Shown: in pieces, positions 1 through 5,988 of the stretch
Position numbering within the stretch: position 1 is the first letter of the stretch
Layout: each line of letters starts with the position of its first letter
Assembly (NCBI GenBank): GCA_030825825.1
Contig: JAPJPE010000001.1
Span: forward strand, 1-15,712
Source of the DNA: Streptococcus sp.
GTDB taxonomy: Bacteria; Bacillota; Bacilli; Lactobacillales; Streptococcaceae
Direction of reading: 5' to 3'
Length of the DNA stretch: 15,712 nt
Position numbers and translations under genes: made by a program
The notes under the pieces: model-generated
Told to the model about the DNA's origin: nothing
The model's database searches: none
What the model saw: only the letters and a program-made list of their open reading frames with translations

Positions 1-417
1 GCTTACTTTACGAGCCAAGTTTTCTTACCACTAGTAGCCCTTATCTATCTGTTGGCGAATCCAGTGGTTCAAGATCTGGTGCTTCAGTCTGGTCAATCCA
101 GTGAACGGAGCGCTATTGCTAGCTACATTCATAACCATAGCAAGGCCAAAGATACCATCTATGCTTGGGATACGACAGCTATTCTCTATCAAGAAAGCGA
201 TCGTTTGGCAGCTTCTGCCTTATTGACCCCGACTTCTTATCTGGGGATTAATGAAAACCGGACAAATGTAACCCAACAAATCGATCGGTCTGAACCCAAG
301 TATATTGTGGTCAATAATCAGGTAGAATTGACCTCCAAAATGAAGGACTTGCTCAAAGAAAATTATCGTCTCGTTGAGAAGAAATACCGTCATTTCAAAC
401 TCTATCAACGCTCTTAA
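1..417 (+). CDS. C-terminal fragment of a membrane protein, probably GT-C/ArnT-like glycosyltransferase
   Basis: The reading frame is open from the left edge and ends at TAA 415-417, giving 138 visible residues; the true start lies outside the window. A hydrophobic stretch at about residues 6-23 is probably the last membrane helix. After it comes a soluble tail with IASYIHNHSKAKDTIYAWDT and then EPKYIVVNN. A last helix followed by a small outer domain that starts with a 'persistent group, avoid, IY.W' pattern is how ArnT/PMT-like GT-C transferases (GT39/PF13231-like) usually end, and the tail here fits that. The family call is by pattern only, since the catalytic N-terminal half is missing; another polytopic surface-polymer protein is possible. 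A terminator follows directly, so this gene ends its own transcript and is separate from nrdD. Confidence 0.6.
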   Translation, partial: AYFTSQVFLPLVALIYLLANPVVQDLVLQSGQSSERSAIASYIHNHSKAKDTIYAWDTTAILYQESDRLAASALLTPTSYLGINENRTNVTQQIDRSEPKYIVVNNQVELTSKMKDLLKENYRLVEKKYRHFKLYQRS

Positions 418-418
418 G

Positions 419-485
419 AAAATCAATATCTTGTGTTTTAGAAAGTTTTTTAGAATTTTCACCACAAGATATTGATTTTTATTTT
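419..485 (+). terminator. Long-stem terminator after the membrane protein gene
   Basis: Bases 419-435 and 463-479 form a perfect 17-bp inverted repeat with a 27-base AT-rich loop. The right arm runs into a T-rich tail (TTTTTATTTTT, 476-486). It begins two bases after the stop codon of the upstream gene. The left arm starts with AAAA, so the hairpin could also end transcription on the other strand. The right arm overlaps the presumed -35 of the nrdD promoter. Confidence 0.8.
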
Positions 486-499
486 TGGAGTGGTATAAT
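472..499 (+). promoter_or_regulatory. Promoter of the nrdD transcript (extended -10)
   Basis: A perfect TATAAT lies at 494-499, preceded by TGG (491-493), which makes an extended -10. TTGATT at 472-477 is a possible -35 with a 16-base spacer. The start of transcription would fall near 506, leaving a leader of about 34 bases before ATG 540. The -35 lies inside the right arm of the upstream terminator. A palindrome ATACAA-C-TTGTAT (498-510) covers the end of the -10 and the likely start point and could be an operator; that role is inferred. Confidence 0.7.
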
Positions 500-539
500 A
501 CAACTTGTATGTAAATAAATGAAGAGAGGCATGTTTGGT

Positions 540-2750
540 ATGATCACCTTGAGAGGAGAAAAACTGAGAATGGCCCCGGATATTTTTGTTGAAAAACGAG
601 ATGGCCGTCGTGTTCAATTCGATGTTGAAAAAATTTATAAAGCCTTGTTGAAGGCGACAGAAGAAGTGACTTCTCTCACTCCCGTGATGGAAGCCAAACT
701 AGAAGCCATTGTCGATCGTGTGATCGCAGAGATTTTGGAACGTTTTCCAAATGGCGTGAAGATCTATGAGATTCAAAATGTCGTCGAGCATGAATTGCTT
801 CAAGCTAATGAATATGCGATTGCAGAGAGCTACATTACTTATCGCACCCAGCGGGATTTTGAGCGCTCAAAAGCGACGGATATCAACTTTACGATTGGCA
901 AACTCCTCAATAAGGATCAAGCCGTCGTCAATGAAAACGCCAATAAGGACAGTGATGTCTTTAACACGCAACGGGACTTGACGGCAGGGATCGTTGGTAA
1001 GTCTATTGGTCTTAAAATGTTGCCCAAACACGTAGCCAATGCCCACCAAAAAGGGGATATCCACTACCATGATTTGGACTATAGCCCTTATACACCGATG
1101 ACCAACTGCTGTTTGATCGATTTTGAAGGCATGCTCAGAAATGGCTTTAAGATCGGGAATGCAGAAGTAGAAAGTCCTAAGTCTATCCAAACTGCAACGG
1201 CACAAATCTCGCAGATTATTGCCAATGTGGCCTCTAGTCAGTATGGTGGCTGTTCAGCAGACCGGATCGATGAAGTCTTGGCCCCTTATGCCGAAAAGAA
1301 CTACCAAAAACACTTAGCAGATGCCAAAGAGTGGGTGCTTCCTGAAAAGCAAGAGGACTATGCTTGGAGCAAGACTCAAAAAGACATCTATGATGCCATG
1401 CAATCGCTGGAATATGAGATCAATACGCTCTTTACCTCGAACGGACAAACTCCCTTTACTTCGCTTGGCTTTGGTCTTGGAACCAATCGCTTCGAACGGG
1501 AAATCCAAAAGGCGATTTTGGAAATTAGAATCAAGGGACTTGGATCGGAACATCGGACAGCCATCTTTCCAAAGTTGATCTTTACCCTCAAGCGGGGGCT
1601 CAACCTAGAACCTGGAACCCCTAACTATGATATCAAGCAATTGGCCTTGGAATGTGCTACGAAGCGCATGTATCCAGACATTTTGTCTTATGACAAGATT
1701 GTAGAATTAACTGGCTCCTTCAAGGTGCCCATGGGATGTCGCTCTTTCCTTCAAGGTTGGAAGGATGAGAATGGTGTGGAAGTCAATTCTGGCCGGATGA
1801 ATCTTGGAGTCGTGACGGTCAATTTACCTCGAATTGCCTTGGAATCTGGCGGAGACAAGGAGAAATTCTGGCAAATCTTTAATGAACGGATGAACATCGC
1901 TGAAGATGCCTTGGTTTACCGGGTGGAACGCACCAAAGAAGCGACACCAGCCAATGCACCGATTCTCTACCAATATGGGGCTTTCGGGAAACGCTTGGGC
2001 AAATATGACCAGGTAGATCAGCTCTTCCGTCATCGCAGAGCAACCGTTTCTCTTGGCTATATCGGACTCTATGAAGTTGCAACCGTCTTTTATGGTCCAA
2101 ACTGGGAACACAATCCAGAAGCCAAACAATTCACGATCGATATCATCAAGGATATGAAAGCGCGCGTGGAAGAATGGTCTGACCAGTATGATTACCACTT
2201 CTCTATTTATTCGACACCGTCAGAAAGCTTGACAGACCGCTTCTGTCGCCTGGATACGGAGAAATTTGGTAAGGTTCCGGATATCACAGACAAGGAATAC
2301 TACACCAATAGTTTCCACTACGATGTTCGTAAGAACCCAACGCCATTTGAGAAGTTGGACTTTGAAAAAGTCTATCCAGAAGCTGGAGCGACGGGTGGCT
2401 TTATCCACTATTGTGAATACCCTGTGCTCCAACAAAATCCAAAAGCCCTTGAAGCGGTTTGGGATTACGCCTATGACCGGGTCGGTTATCTCGGGACTAA
2501 TACGCCGATTGACCGTTGTTACAAGTGTGATTTTGAAGGAGATTTCACGCCGACTGAGCGCGGATTTGCTTGTCCAAACTGTGGCAATAGCGATCCGAAA
2601 ACGGTCGATGTGGTCAAACGGACCTGTGGTTATCTAGGAAACCCTCAAGCTCGTCCGATGGTCAATGGCCGTCACAAGGAAATCGCTGCGCGTGTCAAAC
2701 ACATGAATGGATCCACTATCAAATCATCTGGACACCAAGTGACAGATTAG
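540..2750 (+). CDS. nrdD: Anaerobic (class III) ribonucleoside-triphosphate reductase NrdD
   Basis: NrdD reduces NTPs to dNTPs without oxygen, using a glycyl radical that NrdG installs. The N-terminal part carries an ATP-cone allosteric domain (VEKRDGRRVQFDVEKIYKAL, starting near residue 17). Reductase-core cysteines appear in TNCCLID (about 190-191) and MGCRSFL (about 400). Four zinc-type cysteines lie at about 660, 663, 678 and 681 (CYKC, CPNC). The glycyl radical loop RTCGYLG is near residue 697. I chose ATG 540 (736 residues) because MITL matches the start I recall for pneumococcal NrdD and because AGAGAGG lies 10 bases upstream. ATG 519 (743 residues) has no ribosome site, and ATG 570 has GAGGAG at 553-558 and is a serious alternative. 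The small basic ORF starts 11 bases after the stop, so the two are probably co-transcribed. Confidence 0.98.
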   Translation: MITLRGEKLRMAPDIFVEKRDGRRVQFDVEKIYKALLKATEEVTSLTPVMEAKLEAIVDRVIAEILERFPNGVKIYEIQNVVEHELLQANEYAIAESYITYRTQRDFERSKATDINFTIGKLLNKDQAVVNENANKDSDVFNTQRDLTAGIVGKSIGLKMLPKHVANAHQKGDIHYHDLDYSPYTPMTNCCLIDFEGMLRNGFKIGNAEVESPKSIQTATAQISQIIANVASSQYGGCSADRIDEVLAPYAEKNYQKHLADAKEWVLPEKQEDYAWSKTQKDIYDAMQSLEYEINTLFTSNGQTPFTSLGFGLGTNRFEREIQKAILEIRIKGLGSEHRTAIFPKLIFTLKRGLNLEPGTPNYDIKQLALECATKRMYPDILSYDKIVELTGSFKVPMGCRSFLQGWKDENGVEVNSGRMNLGVVTVNLPRIALESGGDKEKFWQIFNERMNIAEDALVYRVERTKEATPANAPILYQYGAFGKRLGKYDQVDQLFRHRRATVSLGYIGLYEVATVFYGPNWEHNPEAKQFTIDIIKDMKARVEEWSDQYDYHFSIYSTPSESLTDRFCRLDTEKFGKVPDITDKEYYTNSFHYDVRKNPTPFEKLDFEKVYPEAGATGGFIHYCEYPVLQQNPKALEAVWDYAYDRVGYLGTNTPIDRCYKCDFEGDFTPTERGFACPNCGNSDPKTVDVVKRTCGYLGNPQARPMVNGRHKEIAARVKHMNGSTIKSSGHQVTD

Positions 2751-2761
2751 AAAAGGACATT

Positions 2762-2902
2762 ATGGGAAAATACCAATTAGATGATAAGGGCAAGGCTCAG
2801 GTGCAACGATTCCACGAGAAGCATTCAACAGGTGGAGTCAATAAAAAAGACCGAGTAGCAAGCCTGAGAGAACAATTTTTAAAAAAGGCTAAGAAAAAAT
2901 AG
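2762..2902 (+). CDS. Small basic hypothetical protein (46 aa) co-transcribed with nrdD
   Basis: An ATG at 2762 opens 46 codons that end at TAG 2900-2902, starting MGKYQLDDKGKAQVQRFHEK and ending in a lysine-rich tail (FLKKAKKK). AAAAGGA (2751-2757) serves as ribosome site with a short four-base spacer. I recall an equally small unnamed gene in the same place in S. pneumoniae (nrdD - small ORF - GNAT - nrdG), so I regard it as a real conserved gene; this rests on memory and could not be searched. It has no membrane segment, signal peptide or cysteine and is strongly charged, with a lysine/arginine excess. Function is unknown. The basic tail could suit nucleic-acid binding or docking on an acidic partner, but that is a guess. 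Confidence 0.8.
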   Translation: MGKYQLDDKGKAQVQRFHEKHSTGGVNKKDRVASLREQFLKKAKKK

Positions 2903-2921
2903 AAGTGAGAGTCCTCGCTTC
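2902..2921 (+). repeat. Hairpin on the stop codon of the small ORF, holding the left 13-bp repeat copy
   Basis: GAAGTGAG (2902-2909) pairs with CTCGCTTC (2914-2921) through eight positions, one of them a G-U wobble, around the loop AGTC. No T tract follows, so it is not a standard terminator. Its first 13 bases (GAAGTGAGAGTCC, 2902-2914) recur exactly at 3176-3188. Confidence 0.6.
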
Positions 2922-2944
2922 ATATTGAAGATGAAATTCTCTTT

Positions 2945-3084
2945 TGAGACTTTCCTTGGGTGGGTACGGACGTCAGCGAACTTCTACGAAGTTCCATGAC
3001 TAATTATTGAGCCTAGGGTCTCAATAATTCCGGATGCCTGAAACTTGTTGGTTTCAGGCATTTTTCCCACGGCGGAAAGTCTCA
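2945..3084 (+). repeat. Multibranched inverted-repeat element (BOX-like repeat or structured RNA)
   Basis: The outer arms TGAGACTTTCC (2945-2955) and GGAAAGTCTCA (3074-3084) match over 11 bp, followed inward by GTGGG (2960-2964) with CCCAC (3066-3070). Three hairpins sit inside: 2978-2994 (GAACTTC/GAAGTTC, loop TAC, extendable by GTCA 2972-2975 with TGAC 2997-3000), 3002-3029 (AATTATTGAG/CTCAATAATT) and 3034-3061 (ATGCCTGAAAC/GTTTCAGGCAT). CGG 2967-2969 can also pair with CCG 3030-3032 and close off the first two. The pairing uses most of the 140 bases. Such nested architecture is typical of dispersed streptococcal elements like BOX, or of a structured RNA. I cannot match it to a named family. 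Confidence 0.7.
3034..3065 (+). terminator. Intrinsic terminator inside the inverted-repeat element
   Basis: ATGCCTGAAAC (3034-3044) and GTTTCAGGCAT (3051-3061) form an 11-bp perfect stem with loop TTGTTG, followed by T 3061-3065. It would end the nrdD - small ORF transcript about 130 bases past the small ORF. The same bases form the third hairpin of the 2945-3084 element. Confidence 0.75.
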
Positions 3085-3102
3085 GTAGATTCTTAAAAAA
3101 GT

Positions 3103-3143
3103 TTAATAAATAAGCGTCACTTTATTGATTCAGTATTTATTAA
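3103..3143. repeat. AT-rich 10-bp inverted repeat upstream of the GNAT gene
   Basis: TTAATAAATA (3103-3112) and TATTTATTAA (3134-3143) are perfect reverse complements, 21 bases apart. In such AT-rich sequence this may be chance; it could also be a regulator site or a weak hairpin near the GNAT promoter. Confidence 0.4.
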
Positions 3144-3176
3144 CTTGTTTTATTAAAAATGATTGTTTATGTTGTG

Positions 3177-3202
3177 AAGTGAGAGTCCGCTCTCACTTTT
3201 CT
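3177..3202 (+). terminator. Terminator-like hairpin just upstream of the GNAT gene
   Basis: AAGTGAGAG (3177-3185) and CTCTCACTT (3190-3198) form a 9-bp perfect stem with the tetraloop TCCG, followed by TTTTC. It sits only 22 bases before the GNAT ATG, an odd place for a terminator unless it limits read-through from nrdD. Its left arm lies in the second copy of the 13-bp repeat GAAGTGAGAGTCC (3176-3188). Confidence 0.6.
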
Positions 3203-3219
3203 CTTATGGGGAGGCAAGG

Positions 3220-3720
3220 ATGAAATTACGTAGACCAACTCTAGCGGATAAAGAGGCCATCCTAAGCATGATGGCAGAGTTCGAAGAGACCCAATCAGCT
3301 CATGACGGCGGCTTTTGGGATGCTGAGAACTTTGATTATGAGGAGTGGCTAGAAACTAGCCATAATAAAGAAATGGGAATAGGATTGCCAGAAAATCGTG
3401 TTCCATCAATTCAGTTCGTATTGTTTGATAAATCAGGCCATGCTTTAGGTTTTTTGAATCTACGGCTGAGACTAAATGAGGGATTGCTGAATTATGCTGG
3501 CCACATTGGCTACTCCATCCGTCCCTCTGAAAGGGGCAAGGGCTATGCAAAAGAAGCTCTTCATCAAGGTCTGCAAGTGGCTAAAGAAAAGAACATTCAT
3601 CGTGCTCTGGTGACATGTAGCACGGAAAATCCTGCCAGCAGAGCTGTTATCTTAGCTAATGGCGGTCAATTTGAAGATGTTCGAAATGGAACGGAGCGGT
3701 ATTGGATAGAGGTGGACTAG
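3220..3720 (+). CDS. GNAT-family N-acetyltransferase
   Basis: This 166-residue protein has the GNAT fold pattern. Beta strands and the GHIGYSIRP segment lead into the acetyl-CoA pyrophosphate loop RPSERGKGYA (101-110), which matches R/Q-x-x-G-x-G/A. A later NPASRAVILANGGQFE segment (about 137-152) is the typical asparagine-containing motif before the last strands. It is most like the RimJ/RimL-type single-domain acetyltransferases. The substrate cannot be read; protein N-termini, small molecules and antibiotics are all possible. ATG 3220 is preceded by a good GGGGAGG (3208-3214). The stop lies four bases before the nrdG start, and the nrdG ribosome site is within the end of this gene, so the two are coupled. 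The same gene pair occurs, as I recall, in S. pneumoniae. Confidence 0.9.
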   Translation: MKLRRPTLADKEAILSMMAEFEETQSAHDGGFWDAENFDYEEWLETSHNKEMGIGLPENRVPSIQFVLFDKSGHALGFLNLRLRLNEGLLNYAGHIGYSIRPSERGKGYAKEALHQGLQVAKEKNIHRALVTCSTENPASRAVILANGGQFEDVRNGTERYWIEVD

Positions 3721-3724
3721 AAGG

Positions 3725-4330
3725 ATGACATGGAATACACCAAAACCAGGAGAGTGGAAGAGTGAGGAACTGAGTCAAGGGCGCATCATCGACTACAAGG
3801 CCTTTAACTTTGTGGATGGAGAAGGAGTGCGCAACTCCCTCTACGTAGCAGGTTGCATGTTTCACTGTGAGGGTTGTTACAATGTAGCGACCTGGTCTTT
3901 CAATGCAGGCATTCCCTATACCAAAGAGTTAGAAGAGCAGATTATGGAAGATCTTGCCCAACCCTATGTCCAAGGATTAACCTTGCTAGGGGGAGAGCCT
4001 TTTCTTAATACAGGTATTCTTTTACCCCTTGTAAAACGTATTCGGAAAGAATTGCCGGAAAAAGATATCTGGTCATGGACGGGCTACACTTGGGAAGAAA
4101 TGATGTTAGAAACGCCTGATAAACTGGAGCTCTTGTCGCTGATTGATATCTTGGTCGATGGACGGTATGATAAGAGCAAACGCAACCTCATGTTGCAGTT
4201 TCGTGGGTCTTCCAACCAGCGGATTATTGATGTTCAAAAATCATTGAAAGAAGGAAAGGTTGTCATCTGGGACAAGCTCAATGATGGCAAGGAAAGTTTT
4301 GAGCAGGTCAAGCGGGATGATCTTTTGTAG
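3725..4330 (+). CDS. nrdG: Anaerobic ribonucleotide reductase activating protein NrdG (radical SAM)
   Basis: NrdG uses a [4Fe-4S] cluster and S-adenosylmethionine to generate the glycyl radical on NrdD. The cluster cysteines are C44, C48 and C51 in CMFHCEGC, the radical-SAM CxxxCxxC. The SAM-binding GGEP-type motif is LLGGEPFL (about residues 88-95). The length of 201 residues is normal for streptococcal NrdG. ATG 3725 is the only ATG before the cluster motif. AAGG touches the start codon and is too close, so the likely ribosome site is AGAGGTGG (3708-3715), inside the GNAT gene. A strong terminator follows 8 bases after the stop, so nrdG ends its unit. Confidence 0.98.
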   Translation: MTWNTPKPGEWKSEELSQGRIIDYKAFNFVDGEGVRNSLYVAGCMFHCEGCYNVATWSFNAGIPYTKELEEQIMEDLAQPYVQGLTLLGGEPFLNTGILLPLVKRIRKELPEKDIWSWTGYTWEEMMLETPDKLELLSLIDILVDGRYDKSKRNLMLQFRGSSNQRIIDVQKSLKEGKVVIWDKLNDGKESFEQVKRDDLL

Positions 4331-4337
4331 GATCTTC

Positions 4338-4366
4338 AAAAACCGGGTGTTTCACCCGGTTTTTTT
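4338..4366 (+). terminator. Intrinsic terminator after nrdG
   Basis: AAAAACCGGGTG (4338-4349) and CACCCGGTTTTT (4353-4364) pair perfectly around the loop TTT, with a run of seven T (4360-4366). It separates the nrd genes from the polysaccharide operon. Confidence 0.95.
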
Positions 4367-4405
4367 GGATTCTCTGCATAAGTATACAAGGGATTTTTGC
4401 TTGTT

Positions 4406-4422
4406 TTAGAAAGCGCTTACTT
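4406..4422. promoter_or_regulatory. Catabolite-responsive element (cre)-like site
   Basis: TTAGAAAGCGCTTACTT fits the low-GC Gram-positive cre pattern (TGWAARCGYTWNCW) with one clear mismatch, A for T at 4408, and contains the palindromic core AAGCGCTT (4411-4418). It lies about 60-75 bases upstream of the operon's -10. CcpA binding here would tie polysaccharide synthesis to sugar supply; whether it activates or represses cannot be read. Confidence 0.6.
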
Positions 4423-4428
4423 TCCGAA

Positions 4429-4443
4429 TGTCCATAATGGACA
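4429..4443. promoter_or_regulatory. 15-bp palindrome, candidate operator of the polysaccharide operon
   Basis: TGTCCAT-A-ATGGACA is a perfect 7+1+7 palindrome centred at 4436, about 60 bases before the expected transcription start. Size and place suit a dimeric regulator. I do not recognise the regulator. Confidence 0.5.
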
Positions 4444-4479
4444 AAAAAGTGATAATTAATGCATTTTTTGCTAAAAATA

Positions 4480-4488
4480 TGTTACAAT
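4480..4488 (+). promoter_or_regulatory. Promoter of the wzg-wzy operon (extended -10)
   Basis: TACAAT (4483-4488) is preceded by TGT (4480-4482), which makes an extended -10. No good -35 is seen; the best placed hexamer is TGCATT (4460-4465) at 17 bases. The start would be near 4495, with a short leader of about 24 bases before ATG 4519. A weak -35 and upstream cre-like and palindromic sites are compatible with a regulated promoter. Confidence 0.6.
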
Positions 4489-4518
4489 AAATATGATTAG
4501 GACTAATTGGAGGTATTT

Positions 4519-5988
4519 ATGTCACAAAGGAGACGGAGTCGTCGTTCAGAACATAAGTGGGGGCAATTGCGAATCATTAATTCCGTATTGCTTATTTTTT
4601 TGCTTATGACTGCAAGTTGGGCGACCTATACCATGTTGGCCAATAACATCTTGGCTTTTCGCTATGTCAATGTTCTCGTGATGGCACTACTAGCTGTTCT
4701 CTTGCTCTTGTCAGCTTGGTTTGTGATCAAAAATCAGGCCAAAAGGACAACTTTGGTCCTGCTTCTTGTCGGCTTATTAGCTAGTTCAGGAGTTTTGTTT
4801 GCTAGTCAACAGCTACTAAATCTGACCAGTAATGTCAATGGCCATTCTAACTATACAGAGTTTGAGATGGCTGTCTATGTCAAGAAAGACAGTGACATCA
4901 AAGACATCAAAGAAATCAAGGAAGTGGTAGCACCAAAGGGCAACAATAACGAAGCTAATCTCACGGCCCTCTTGGACAATATCAAAAAGACTAAGGGGCA
5001 AGAAATTTCTGTAGTAGATGCACCGACTTATCTAGATGCCTATAAGAGCCTGCAAGAAGGGAATGCTTCTGCCATGGTGCTCAACAGTACCTTTGAAGAT
5101 ACTATCGCTGCTGAAGATGCCGACTATGCGAAGAAGTTGAAGAAAATCTATTCCTACAAAATTCGAAAAGAAGTGGCAGCGACGAGCAAGGTGTCTGCCA
5201 ATGCGGATGTCTTTAACATTTATGTCAGCGGGATCGATACCTATGGCCCAGTAACTTCGGTTTCTCGATCAGATGTCAATATCATCATGACCGTCAATCG
5301 GAAGACCAAGCAAGTCCTATTGACAACGACGCCGCGGGATGCCTATGTACCGATTGCGGATGGTGGTAACAACCAAAATGATAAGTTGACCCATGCGGGG
5401 ATCTACGGTGTGGATGCTTCCATTCATACCCTTGAGAATCTCTATGATATCAAGCTCAACTACTATGTTCGTCTCAATTTCACGTCCTTCCTCAAGTTGA
5501 TTGACCTTCTAGGGGGGATCGATGTGGAAAATGACCAAGAATTCACTAGCTTGCACGGGAAGTTCCATTTCCCAGTAGGAAAGGTTCATTTGAATTCAGA
5601 GCAAGCGCTTGGTTTTGTCCGAGAACGCTACTCTCTTCAAGGTGGTGACAATGACCGTGGGAAAAACCAAGAAAAAGTCATTGCGGCCATTATCAAAAAG
5701 TTAACCTCTACTAAGGTCTTAAGCAACTACAATGAGATTATCGGAAACCTCCAAGATTCTGTCCAAACCAATATGCAGTTGCCAACTATGATGAACTTGA
5801 TCAATACCCAGCTAGAAACGGGTGGTTCTTATGAGGTGACCTCACAAGCGATCACCGGACAAGGACGAAATGATTTGCCATCTTATGCCATGCCTGGATC
5901 TAATCTCTATGTTATGGAGTTGGATCAAGCTAGCTTAACCAAGGCTAAGGAAACCATTCAAAAAGTGATGGAAGGAAAAGAAAAATGA
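4519..5988 (+). CDS. wzg: LytR-CpsA-Psr (LCP) family protein Wzg/CpsA
   Basis: LCP enzymes move undecaprenyl-linked polymers to peptidoglycan outside the membrane. The 489-residue protein has a basic N-terminus, three membrane segments (about 17-37, 47-70, 78-98), an accessory domain (about 115-225) and the LCP catalytic domain (about 230-395). Key residues are visible: D240 in GIDTYG, R250 and D252 in SRSDVN, R273 in TPRDAYV, R368/R370 in FVRERY and R380 in DNDRGKNQ. These bind pyrophosphate and the metal in the family. ATG 4519 has an ideal ribosome site (GGAGG 4509-4513, five-base spacer); a TTG at 4507 overlaps this site and is not the start. Three near-identical 9-base units encode DIKDIKEIK (about residues 126-134). 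It is first in the polysaccharide operon and overlaps wzh by four bases. Confidence 0.97.
   Translation: MSQRRRSRRSEHKWGQLRIINSVLLIFLLMTASWATYTMLANNILAFRYVNVLVMALLAVLLLLSAWFVIKNQAKRTTLVLLLVGLLASSGVLFASQQLLNLTSNVNGHSNYTEFEMAVYVKKDSDIKDIKEIKEVVAPKGNNNEANLTALLDNIKKTKGQEISVVDAPTYLDAYKSLQEGNASAMVLNSTFEDTIAAEDADYAKKLKKIYSYKIRKEVAATSKVSANADVFNIYVSGIDTYGPVTSVSRSDVNIIMTVNRKTKQVLLTTTPRDAYVPIADGGNNQNDKLTHAGIYGVDASIHTLENLYDIKLNYYVRLNFTSFLKLIDLLGGIDVENDQEFTSLHGKFHFPVGKVHLNSEQALGFVRERYSLQGGDNDRGKNQEKVIAAIIKKLTSTKVLSNYNEIIGNLQDSVQTNMQLPTMMNLINTQLETGGSYEVTSQAITGQGRNDLPSYAMPGSNLYVMELDQASLTKAKETIQKVMEGKEK

Larger units (their letters stand above)
2903..3219. other. Hairpin-rich 317-base gap between the small nrd ORF and the GNAT gene
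   Basis: No convincing gene lies here on either strand. In order it holds a hairpin on the small ORF's stop codon (2902-2921), the multibranched inverted-repeat element (2945-3084) with an internal terminator (3034-3065), a very AT-rich stretch (about 3090-3170) with an inverted repeat (3103-3112/3134-3143), and a second terminator-like hairpin (3177-3202). A ribosome site GGGGAGG (3208-3214) precedes the GNAT start. A promoter for the GNAT gene could lie in the AT-rich part (TTGTTT 3145-3150, TATGTT 3168-3173), but it is weak and I do not list it separately. Confidence 0.7.

Noticed and set aside
867..1205. Minus-strand open frames inside nrdD (also 1824-2198 and 1314-1603)
   Set aside because: All are antisense to a complete, intact nrdD with every active-site motif; no ribosome sites or recognisable domains.
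3066..3078. 13-base CCCACGGCGGAAA shared by the 2945-3084 element and wchA (8564-8576)
   Set aside because: In wchA it codes PRRK in a basic linker and none of the other element parts are nearby; it looks like a chance match.
4882..4929. Short repeats in wzg coding DIKDIKEIKEV
   Set aside because: Only three loose 9-base units in a charged helix of the accessory domain; ordinary low complexity, not a defined repeat element.
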